From Bacteroidota bacterium (GTDB lineage Bacteria; Bacteroidota; Bacteroidia; UKL13-3): a stretch of 64,000 nucleotides of DNA. The stretch covers positions 1-64,000 of the forward strand of contig JAIXSO010000059.1 of the NCBI GenBank assembly GCA_027484685.1, given 5' to 3'. Made by a program: the position numbers and the translations under genes. The notes under the pieces were generated by a model. It was not told where the DNA came from, searched no databases, and saw only the letters and a list, made by a program, of their open reading frames with translations. Each line of letters begins with the position of its first letter. The first letter of the stretch is position 1. This document shows, one piece after another, positions 17,035 to 24,271 of this stretch.

Positions 17035-17109
17035 TTAAGGTGTACATTCACATATATTGGCATAAAACTCGCCTCCTGCCTCTACTTCAAAGCCACCTTT
17101 TAGTTTTAA
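17035..17109 (-). pseudogene. 75-bp relic of a GH16-type gene 3' end, copy 2
   Basis: Same 24 codons plus stop as at 16212-16286; the two copies are nearly identical through the coding relic. Its stop is followed by 11 bases and then the ATG of the lipoprotein at 17023. No stop immediately precedes it, so the frame is open a little further upstream, but no start is seen. Confidence 0.75.
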
Positions 17110-17110
17110 T

Positions 17111-17140
17111 AAAAGGGCTCGCCTTAAGCAAACCCCTTTT
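17111..17140 (-). terminator. terminator-like hairpin, copy 3
   Basis: Variant of the 15421 hairpin (AAAAGGGCTCGCCTTAAGCAAACCCC region). It follows the lipoprotein gene at 17147. Confidence 0.5.
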
Positions 17141-17146
17141 ATTATC

Positions 17147-17812
17147 TTAAAATTCTAATTCATAATTTGTTCTACTAGTAAATTCATTACTTCTACTTAT
17201 AAAAATGTTTTTAGTGTATTCTTTGCTTTTAATACCATTTGTATAATAGTAATACTTTAAAGGTACACTCTCTGAACATTCTAAGTTTCCAAAAATATAA
17301 TACAGTTCAGTGTAATCTTTATTCATGTATTTTTCAATAGGCGTTTCCAAACACAAGGAATCTATGCCCATTGCCAAATATTTGTCTTGTGCTAGTGTAA
17401 CTCTTAAACTGCATGAACAACGAGTTTTTATATTTATTTTTTCATTATTATAAATTTGATATCCAAAATAGTATTTAAAATTATTATTAGTACTGTCAAA
17501 AACTAAAGTGTCCGGAATATAACTTTGAATACCATAATGTACATTTGGTTTATTAATTATTGCAGATGCTTTGAAAGTAAAACTAACATTTCCTTCGTTA
17601 TCAGTTTTATTAAATTCTAAAATTGAGTCCGTAAAGGTTCTGTAGTCAATCCATGTTCTTTGTTTAAAAAATAAATAAAAATTGGCTAGTGGGGATAGAT
17701 TTTTTGGAGTAACTATTTTAAACTCATAGGTTATATACTCGCTGGTAGGGGCGTTTTCTTTTTCGCAAGCAAAAAGAAATATTAATACTGAGAATAGATA
17801 TAGTTTTTTCAT
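17147..17812 (-). CDS. lipoprotein of a three-member tandem family, member 1
   Basis: A 221-residue lipoprotein, lipobox LFAC with Cys16. It is the most diverged member: it keeps the early FKIVTPKNLSPLANFYLFF block (aligned to VHVQKLSDKSPMQNFRL), the central WID/WSQ patch and the end block KYYYYTNGIKSKEYTKNIFIS. It lies 8 bases after the stop of the GH16-like gene (minus strand), so translation may be coupled to it. Its relation to the other two suggests that the unit [glycanase 3' end + lipoprotein] was copied twice. Role unknown; the glycanase neighbour suggests a link to a secreted polysaccharide system, which is inference. Confidence 0.85.
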   Translation of the reverse strand: MKKLYLFSVLIFLFACEKENAPTSEYITYEFKIVTPKNLSPLANFYLFFKQRTWIDYRTFTDSILEFNKTDNEGNVSFTFKASAIINKPNVHYGIQSYIPDTLVFDSTNNNFKYYFGYQIYNNEKINIKTRCSCSLRVTLAQDKYLAMGIDSLCLETPIEKYMNKDYTELYYIFGNLECSESVPLKYYYYTNGIKSKEYTKNIFISRSNEFTSRTNYELEF

Positions 17813-17820
17813 AACTTATA

Positions 17821-19203
17821 TTAGTTAGTACATTCGCAAATAGCTGCATAAAACTCGCCTCCTGGGAACACTTCAAAACCTTCTTTTAACTCAATACTGC
17901 CCTTAGCCCTTAGCGATACATTCATGCCATTGGTTACTTTGGCTTGGCAATTTGTACCCCCAAATATAATATTATTTTTTACACCATAGGTATAGGCATT
18001 AAAATCGTAAATGGTATTCGCATTTTGTATTACATTAACAGCATCGGTACATATTAACCTATATACCTTTATATAATCAATTTCATAATCAATTTTTTCT
18101 AGAGTCTTGTTTTCGGGCTCTGCTGTTTTACAAAAATAATTAGCCCCAAAGCCTACTATAATTTTCATATCAGAAAATGAACTTGGCAATGCATCTGGGT
18201 TATCTTTATGTCTGTATTGCATTACCCTATCATTATTATAATAAGTAGTTATATTATTATTTAACCATTCTAACGAAAATGTTTTAAAGTTAAACATATC
18301 TATATGCCTATCTTGATAAAATTTATTACCTTGACAATCTAAACCTCCCAAAAGGTTTGGATCACTTCTATTGCCATAATAGCCCGGCACATTGTATTTA
18401 GGAGCTTGCAAATTAATATGTGTATTGGAGGTCATCAAACCCCTACTCATGTCATTTTCAAATATATCAATTTCGCTATATATGTTTGGTTTCCATCCAA
18501 AAAGCCAGAAATTATAGCCAATACCTGTAAAATTAAAGTTAGCAGGGTTAGGAATAGGTAAAGGGGTTTTTATACGGCATTTTATTTCAAACCAACCATA
18601 CTTAAACCATTGGTTACTTTGCAGCATGCCTTCTGTATATCTATATTGATTTGTTGCCTCTACTGGTACTATTTTCTTTTGATAGCCAGATACCCCAGGC
18701 CAAGAATCAGGCTTTGTATTATCGTACTCAGCATCGGCAGGATATACAGGATACCAACCTTTAAAATTTTCAACTTTTTCCAATCTTAATACGCAGGAGG
18801 TTATGCCACTTGTTTGATTAAAAAAGTGAGATTGATAACCGGAATAAGAATATGGACCAGGGTAATCTTCAGGACTATTTATAAAATCATTTCCATCTAC
18901 CATACTAAAGTGTGTTTGAAAAAAACTAGTAACACTTGGGTCATAATTTTTTGCCCTCATGTTTTCGGGCAAGTAAGCCCAATAGTTCATATTATTGGGG
19001 TAACCTGTGGTTAATGCATTAGAAATAAACTCGGAGTTTAACTTTAATATAGTTACATTCCAGTTTTTATCGTTTCTTACAGGGTTTCCGCTTCCGTCAA
19101 GCAAATGACTGCCCGTTACTGTATCTATTTTGTAAGGCGATTGGGCTTTAGCCACCGCCATACCCATAAACAAGCCTATTATTATAAATAAGTACTTTTT
19201 CAT
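17821..19203 (-). CDS. secreted GH16-like beta-glycanase with a C-terminal sorting-type tail
   Basis: A 460-residue exported enzyme (signal peptide about 1-20, VAKAQ). The glycoside hydrolase family 16 signature is visible: EIDIFE at 244-249, whose Glu244 and Glu249 would be the nucleophile and the acid/base, with Asp246 between; before it WFKYGWFEIKCRIK (strand pair at 199-212) and after it a WLNNNITTYY strand and YEIDYIKVYR. Family members cleave beta-1,3- or 1,3/1,4-glucans, agarose or similar; the substrate here is not clear. The last 70 residues (VSLRAKGSIELKEGFEVFPGGEFYAAICECTN) look like a short strand-rich tail, not a standard Por-type T9SS domain, and the same end is copied as two relics downstream. 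Confidence 0.85.
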   Translation of the reverse strand: MKKYLFIIIGLFMGMAVAKAQSPYKIDTVTGSHLLDGSGNPVRNDKNWNVTILKLNSEFISNALTTGYPNNMNYWAYLPENMRAKNYDPSVTSFFQTHFSMVDGNDFINSPEDYPGPYSYSGYQSHFFNQTSGITSCVLRLEKVENFKGWYPVYPADAEYDNTKPDSWPGVSGYQKKIVPVEATNQYRYTEGMLQSNQWFKYGWFEIKCRIKTPLPIPNPANFNFTGIGYNFWLFGWKPNIYSEIDIFENDMSRGLMTSNTHINLQAPKYNVPGYYGNRSDPNLLGGLDCQGNKFYQDRHIDMFNFKTFSLEWLNNNITTYYNNDRVMQYRHKDNPDALPSSFSDMKIIVGFGANYFCKTAEPENKTLEKIDYEIDYIKVYRLICTDAVNVIQNANTIYDFNAYTYGVKNNIIFGGTNCQAKVTNGMNVSLRAKGSIELKEGFEVFPGGEFYAAICECTN

Positions 19204-19224
19204 AATTTTATTGCTTTAAAAAAA

Positions 19225-20241
19225 TTATTTTAAAAGAATCATTTTTTTAGTATCTACCTCTTTATTATCAACCAATAAAGTATAGTAATATGAGCCAGCC
19301 CCTAAGTTACTTCCATCAATAAATATTGATTGTAAACCTTGCCCATTATTGTTTAGTTTAATGGCATTTAGTTGTTGTCCGTTTAGGTTATATATTATTA
19401 TCTTAGCATCGGTAGTAACAGTAGGTAGGTAAAATTTAACTTCGGTTTTATCGTTAAACGGATTGGGATTGTTTTGGTATAATAAAGGCAAGCCACTATT
19501 TAAGTTTTTAAAATCGTTTTCAGTTTTATTGGCCATATTATCAGTATTATTGGTTTTACCTACTTTACCAGTATTTATGCCGCAGCAGTTTTGCAATGGT
19601 ACCATATTGCTATTAATGGTATTTATTTGTGTTTGTAGTTGGTTGATAGTGGCTTGTTGTTGTTTAAAAGCCTCGGTTAATATAGGTAGTATACCCATGT
19701 AGTTAACACTATATAGGTCTATATTTGGATCGTATGAAACTAATTCTGGAAGTATTTCATTAACTTGTTGTGCTATGTAACCATATTGATCATTTTTCAT
19801 TCCTTGTGCTTGATTCACAGAATCTGGTTGACCTACTAAATATTGATTAGTAAAATTATATTTATAAGCATTTAAGGAATTAATTATACTTACAGGGTTT
19901 TCTATTGTTCTTATATTTTGTTTTATCCTTTGGTCACTATACCAAAATATTTGATTTAGTTTTAAATTTTGCGTATAAACCAAATTTAGTCGTTTGTCAT
20001 TTTTACCAAGTTGCAAATACACATCATTTTGTGGGTAAATTACCGCTCCATAATAATCTCCAGTCCAATCCAGCATTACATCAGTCCAATTACTGAATCG
20101 TGCTGTTCCTTCTACATCTATTTTGTATGTTGGAGTAGAAGTGTTAATTCCAACATTTCCATTGCTCAATACTTTTAATTGAGCACTTACTTGAGTGGCG
20201 GTTGCAGCTATAAGGCAACCTAGTAAAATAATTTTTTTCAT
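19225..20241 (-). CDS. secreted S74-chaperone protein with T9SS type A domain
   Basis: A 338-residue exported protein (signal peptide ending VSAQ). Near residue 103 SDQRIKQNIRTIENPVS matches the start of the intramolecular-chaperone (peptidase S74) domain of tail-fibre and endosialidase-type proteins, followed by YGYIAQQVNEILPELV and VNYMGILPILTEAFKQQQ, a coiled-coil-prone helix. This domain normally assembles trimers and is then cleaved. The C-terminal end (LLYQNNPNPFNDKTEVKFYLP onward to MILLK) is a type A T9SS sorting domain. A repetitive N-terminal stretch, LKVLSNGNVGINT, is a typical head of such proteins. It lies 21 bases before the GH16-like gene on the same strand. Confidence 0.85.
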   Translation of the reverse strand: MKKIILLGCLIAATATQVSAQLKVLSNGNVGINTSTPTYKIDVEGTARFSNWTDVMLDWTGDYYGAVIYPQNDVYLQLGKNDKRLNLVYTQNLKLNQIFWYSDQRIKQNIRTIENPVSIINSLNAYKYNFTNQYLVGQPDSVNQAQGMKNDQYGYIAQQVNEILPELVSYDPNIDLYSVNYMGILPILTEAFKQQQATINQLQTQINTINSNMVPLQNCCGINTGKVGKTNNTDNMANKTENDFKNLNSGLPLLYQNNPNPFNDKTEVKFYLPTVTTDAKIIIYNLNGQQLNAIKLNNNGQGLQSIFIDGSNLGAGSYYYTLLVDNKEVDTKKMILLK

Positions 20242-20625
20242 AATTTTTTTTATTAAATTGGTATAACAAACATATATTAATTAAAATTAAAGTATTACAT
20301 AAAATATAAATAATAATATAAAATAGTTCAAATACTGACCCACGTCAGTATTTTGCCCGTTTAAGCATATAAAAAGCCTCAATATGCTTAATATGAGGCC
20401 TATTAGTAGCGTATATTGTTAATTGTAATTACAAAAAACAAATAAATAACTTGAAAATAATTTTAAGTTTACTTTTATTTGTCTCAAATAAAATTGAACT
20501 CGCCTATGTTTTATGATGGTTTTTGGTATATTATTGAAATAGAATATATAAAAACGTATGAATTAGAATTATACTTACATAACATTCTAAAAAATTTACC
20601 CCTTGTCCAATCTCAATATATAATT
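20242..20625. other. AT-rich intergenic interval
   Basis: Nothing recognisable apart from a small hairpin at 20376-20399 (GCCTCA...TGAGGC). No start of a gene is apparent. The upstream control of the minus-strand gene at 20241 must lie here, but no clear -7 box was picked out. Confidence 0.5.
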
Positions 20626-20722
20626 TAATCCTCGGTTGGTGTCCTCACCAATCGATTTGGAGTGGAAAACAGAATCAGTCATGCAGCGCATCTCCTTTGT
20701 TCGGCAACTAAGTTATCTAATG
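20626..20722. repeat. dispersed repeat family R2, copy 2
   Basis: Aligns to 14656-14779 from taatcctcgg to ctaatg, without the 26-base insertion of the other copy. It is in the same orientation. The two copies enclose about 5.8 kb of minus-strand lipoprotein, glycanase and S74 genes. Confidence 0.8.
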
Positions 20723-20787
20723 GCAAGTAATCATTTATAGCCAAGAAGATGCTTCCAGCATGACCTCAAACTATGTTTTGTTCACAT

Positions 20788-20845
20788 GGTGCGGGAGCGT
20801 TATCCTGATTCCGCCAAAGCGGATTAAGGAACTTTATAAGGTGTT
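20788..20845. repeat. dispersed repeat family R1, copy C
   Basis: Third copy of the ggtgcgggagcg... unit, in the same orientation as copies A and B. It lies 65 bases after R2 copy 2. At the other end of the block the order is A, B, then R2, so the elements are not an exact mirror. Confidence 0.8.
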
Positions 20846-20867
20846 TCGATTTGCGTTTACTAACGAA

Positions 20868-20928
20868 CGTCATTGCGAGCGAAGCGCGGCAATCTCTCTG
20901 TGGGATTGCTTCGTGCCTCGCAATGACG
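20868..20928. repeat. intergenic inverted repeat of the CGTCATTGCGAG type
   Basis: The left arm CGTCATTGCGAG (20868-20879) is the perfect reverse complement of the right arm (20917-20928), 12 bp each, with a 37-base interior. An inner pair GCAATC/GATTGC extends the stem. Repeats with these arms are common in the intergenic regions of many bacteria; no protein is encoded. It is followed by a GTCGTTGAGCAGAGTCGAAAC tract (about 20950-20970) resembling another dispersed motif. Confidence 0.8.
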
Positions 20929-21115
20929 TAAGCTATCAGCCGAAACGTGGTCGTTGAGCAGAGTCGAAACAGAATATGGTAAGTATCTGAATTTTCCATG
21001 GTCCATCGTCCAAAAACTAAAAGCCAACAGCAAAGCCAAAAAATCAACCAAATATCAACACGCTTTTAAGTGTCTAATAAAATACTCACATTGCAGCCAA
21101 TTAATCGATTTCAAA

Positions 21116-22483
21116 ATGAGTAAAATTTTAATTATTGACGATGAAAAAGCTATTCGCAATACCCTTCGCGAAATATTGGAATACGAAAGTTACCAAGTAG
21201 ATGAAGCCAGTAATGGCGAAGAAGGTTTAGAAAAGCTAGAAGTAGGTGAGTATGCAGCTGTGCTTTGCGATATTAAAATGCCTAAAATGGATGGTATTGA
21301 GGTACTTACCAAAGCCCAAGAAATGGATGCCGATGTACCATTTATTATGATTTCGGGCAATGGCACCATTGAAACTGCCGTTGAAGCTACTAAAAAAGGT
21401 GCTTACGATTTTATTTCAAAACCACCTGATTTGAATCGTTTATTAATTACCCTTCGCAATGCCATTGATAAAAAATCGTTAACGGTTGAAACAAAAGTAT
21501 TACGTAGAAAAGTAACCAAAACCCGCGAAATTATTGGCGATAGCCCTGCTATTCAAAACATAATGAGCACTATTGATAAAGTAGCTCCTACCGATGCACG
21601 TGTGTTAATTACAGGCGAAAACGGAACAGGTAAAGAGTTAGTGGCTCGTTGGATTCACGAAAAAAGTAACCGTGCTAAAAACATGTTGGTAGAGGTTAAC
21701 TGCGCTGCTATTCCTACCGATTTAATTGAATCGGAATTATTCGGACACGAAAAAGGTGCTTTTACATCGGCTATTAAACAGCGCATTGGCAAGTTTGAAC
21801 AAGCCAATGGTGGTACTTTGTTTTTAGATGAAATAGGCGATATGAGTTTGGCTGCACAAGCCAAAGTATTACGCGCTTTGCAAGAAGGAAAAATTACCCG
21901 CGTTGGTGGTGATAAAGACATAGATGTAGATGTGCGTGTGGTAGCTGCTACCAATAAAAATTTATTGCAAGAAATAGAGCGTAACAATTTCCGTATGGAT
22001 TTGTACCACCGTTTAAGCGTTATTTTAATTCATGTTCCTTCGCTTAACGATAGAAAAGATGATATTCCATCGTTAGCCGAAAAGTTTATTAAAGAAGTGT
22101 GCGAAGACAATAATTTTCCTAAAAAAATGTTTTTACCGCAAGCCTTAGATGAACTTAAAAAACTAGATTATTATGGTAATATCCGTGAGCTACGCAATGT
22201 GGTAGAACGTTTGGTAATATTAGGTCAGCAGCGCATTACAGTTGAAGATGTAAAGAAATTTGCAAGCCCACTAAGTGCCCGCGAGGAAGAAAAAAATATT
22301 TACGAGCGCTTTAGTACTTTACAAGATTTTAAAGAATATGTAGAGCGTATTTTTATTGAAGAAAAACTAAAGAAAAACGGTTGGAATGTGGCTAAAACTG
22401 CATTAGAAATTGATATTCAACGCAGTCATTTATACAATAAAATTGAAAAATATAACCTAAAACGTGGCGAGTACATTGATTAG
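21116..22483 (+). CDS. sigma-54-dependent response regulator, NtrC family
   Basis: A 455-residue transcription activator with three modules. The receiver domain has IIDDE at 6-10 and the phospho-acceptor Asp52 (VLCDIKMPKMDG), with Ser80 and Lys102 in SGNG and SKPPD. The AAA+ domain has Walker A GENGTGKE at 167-174, Walker B GGTLFLDEIGDM at 232-243, and the sigma-54 contact loop as GAFTSA at 214-219 rather than the usual GAFTGA. The C-terminal Fis-type HTH (GWNVAKTALEIDIQRSHLYNK, about 426-446) binds DNA. Start ATG 21116 gives the usual MSKILIIDDE; a longer reading from 20954 would run through repeat DNA. No sensor kinase is adjacent. Confidence 0.95.
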   Translation: MSKILIIDDEKAIRNTLREILEYESYQVDEASNGEEGLEKLEVGEYAAVLCDIKMPKMDGIEVLTKAQEMDADVPFIMISGNGTIETAVEATKKGAYDFISKPPDLNRLLITLRNAIDKKSLTVETKVLRRKVTKTREIIGDSPAIQNIMSTIDKVAPTDARVLITGENGTGKELVARWIHEKSNRAKNMLVEVNCAAIPTDLIESELFGHEKGAFTSAIKQRIGKFEQANGGTLFLDEIGDMSLAAQAKVLRALQEGKITRVGGDKDIDVDVRVVAATNKNLLQEIERNNFRMDLYHRLSVILIHVPSLNDRKDDIPSLAEKFIKEVCEDNNFPKKMFLPQALDELKKLDYYGNIRELRNVVERLVILGQQRITVEDVKKFASPLSAREEEKNIYERFSTLQDFKEYVERIFIEEKLKKNGWNVAKTALEIDIQRSHLYNKIEKYNLKRGEYID

Positions 22484-22523
22484 GTTTTAAAATATTATCT
22501 TTACCTAAAAGGCTGTCCCAAAC

Positions 22524-22644
22524 GCCTTAAAGTGCTCGTCAGTTCGAGCGAAGTCGAGAACTTAATATTCACGTTTTCAAAACATTTCGACTTCGCTCAA
22601 TGTGACAAAAAACGAAGAGGTTGTTCTTTTATGACAATCTCTTT
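22524..22644. repeat. direct repeat R3, copy 1, upstream of the esterase gene
   Basis: Begins gccttaaagtgctcgtcag, includes the TTCGAGCGAAGTCGA motif and its near-inverted partner TTTCGACTTCGCTCAA, and ends in an imperfect gaggttgtt...aatctctttt hairpin. Its second copy is at 24121-24257, beyond the esterase gene. The two flank one gene. Confidence 0.75.
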
Positions 22645-22698
22645 TGTTTTTTAAAATATGTTGAGCGAAAAACAGTTATTTGTACTCCATTTAAAATT

Positions 22699-24102
22699 AT
22701 GAAAAAAGCATTTTTATTCTATTTATTATTGGCGGTATGCAGCAACTTATTGGCTCAAGTTACCATTAATGTTATATCAGTTCCAACCAATACTCCAGCC
22801 ACTGACGACTTGTTTATAGCAGGAAATTTCAATAATTGGAATCCAAAAGATAACAATTTTAAGTTAACCAAGGTTGGCAGCGGATATAGCGTTGTTATTC
22901 CGGCTGGTAGCGGAAAAGCTGAATATAAATTTACGCGCGGAAGTTGGCCCACAGTAGAAGGTGATGTAAACGGAAATGTAATCAGTAACCGCAGTTTTAC
23001 TTATACCGTAAATGGGGTAGAAAATGTATCAATAGCAGGTTGGGAAGATAAAAAAAGTGGGGGAGGAGTAGCTTCTACTGCATTGCCAAATGTTAAAGTA
23101 TTGAGCAATAATTTTTTTATTCCTCAATTAAATAAATCGCGCAGGGTTTGGATTTATTTGCCTAACGATTACCAAACTAATTTAACCAAACGTTACCCTG
23201 TTTTGTACATGCACGATGGTCAAAATTGTTTTGATAAAACTACCGCCTTTGCTGACGAATGGGGAATAGATGAAACTTTAAGTAACAAACAAAACAATGG
23301 AGATAAAGGTTGCATTGTTGTAGCGGTTGATAATGGCGGAACCACTCGTTTAGATGAGTATTCACCTTATAATAATCCGCAATATGGCGGAGGCCAAGGC
23401 GATGCTTATGTTGATTTTTTAGCATTAACCTTAAAACCTTTTATTGATTCGGCTTATCGTACATTTCCCGATAAAATAAATACAGCCATGGCTGGCAGCA
23501 GCATGGGCGGATTAATTACCACTTACGCCATGTTTAAATATCCTGATGTATATGGTAAGGCTGGTATTTTTTCGCCTGCATATTGGTTCAGCAATCAACT
23601 TTATACTTATGTATTGAATAAAAGTAAATCCAATAATCAAAAATTTTATTTTGTATGCGGGCAAAATGAAGGAGGCAATATGGCCAAGTGGCAAGATAGT
23701 ATGAATGTAGTTTTGCAGCAAAAAGGCTATGCAAACAATACTGATTTAATGAATGTAATTAAACCCAACGGAACTCATACTGAAGCATTTTGGCGCGCTG
23801 AATTTGGCGCTTGTTACGATTGGCTGTTTTCTGACTTAAAATTAAACGTAAAAAAAAACGAAAAATTAAATCCAATAATTAGTGTTTATCCAAACCCCAA
23901 TACCAGTTCAATTATTAGTATTACTGTAAATGGCAAATTTTTAAATGGAAAAGTAAAAATATACAATAATTTAGGAGCTTTAGTTGATGAATGTACCATG
24001 CAAACTGAAGGTTTGGAAATGAATAATTCTAAATTTCCTAAAGGAATATATTTTATAAAAACAGAAATTAGTACTGAATTATTTAAAGTAATATTAGAAT
24101 AA
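22699..24102 (+). CDS. secreted esterase: AMPK1-CBM-like module, alpha/beta hydrolase, T9SS type A domain
   Basis: A 467-residue exported protein from ATG 22699 (MKKAFLFYLLLAVCSNLLAQ); an upstream ATG at 22621 lies in repeat DNA. Residues about 22-115 resemble the AMPK1-type glycogen-binding module (DLFIAGNFNNWNPKDN). Residues about 135-380 are a putative-esterase (PF00756-like) alpha/beta-hydrolase domain: YPVLYMHDGQNCFDKTTAF, then the nucleophile elbow GSSMGG with Ser268 as the nucleophile. The expected acid and His are probably in the later part (NGTHTEAFWRAEF). The C terminus from YPNPNTSS onward is a T9SS type A sorting domain. A carbohydrate-linked esterase, for example acetyl- or feruloyl-type, is plausible but unproved. 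Confidence 0.9.
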   Translation: MKKAFLFYLLLAVCSNLLAQVTINVISVPTNTPATDDLFIAGNFNNWNPKDNNFKLTKVGSGYSVVIPAGSGKAEYKFTRGSWPTVEGDVNGNVISNRSFTYTVNGVENVSIAGWEDKKSGGGVASTALPNVKVLSNNFFIPQLNKSRRVWIYLPNDYQTNLTKRYPVLYMHDGQNCFDKTTAFADEWGIDETLSNKQNNGDKGCIVVAVDNGGTTRLDEYSPYNNPQYGGGQGDAYVDFLALTLKPFIDSAYRTFPDKINTAMAGSSMGGLITTYAMFKYPDVYGKAGIFSPAYWFSNQLYTYVLNKSKSNNQKFYFVCGQNEGGNMAKWQDSMNVVLQQKGYANNTDLMNVIKPNGTHTEAFWRAEFGACYDWLFSDLKLNVKKNEKLNPIISVYPNPNTSSIISITVNGKFLNGKVKIYNNLGALVDECTMQTEGLEMNNSKFPKGIYFIKTEISTELFKVILE

Positions 24103-24120
24103 AAAAGAGGTTGTATTAAT

Positions 24121-24257
24121 TACCTTAAAATGCTTGTCAGTTCGAGCGAAGTCGATAACTTAATAATCATGTTTCCAAAAAATTTCTTCCTATAAATTGA
24201 AATAGCTTAATGTTACAAAACACAAAGAGGTTGTCTTTTTGAGACAACCTCTTTGTG
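24121..24257. repeat. direct repeat R3, copy 2, downstream of the esterase gene
   Basis: Shares with copy 1 the run gtcagttcgagcgaagtcga and the caaagaggttgt end, with more decay in the middle (the inverted partner TTTCGACTTCGCTCAA is degraded). It contains the strong terminator hairpin listed separately. Confidence 0.7.
24221..24257. terminator. bidirectional terminator between convergent genes
   Basis: A perfect 16-bp stem (cacaaagaggttgtct with its reverse complement at 24242-24257) and a 5-base loop. It stands between the convergent esterase gene (stop 24102) and the DUF4249 gene (stop 24272). Confidence 0.85.
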
Positions 24258-24271
24258 AGAAATAATATTTA

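Noticed and set aside
20954-21115. N-terminal extension of the sigma-54 regulator
   Set aside because: The extra 54 residues translate repeat and spacer DNA, while ATG 21116 gives the standard receiver start MSKILIIDDE.
22621-22698. Upstream start of the esterase gene
   Set aside because: It lies in the R3 hairpin; the signal peptide starts cleanly at ATG 22699.
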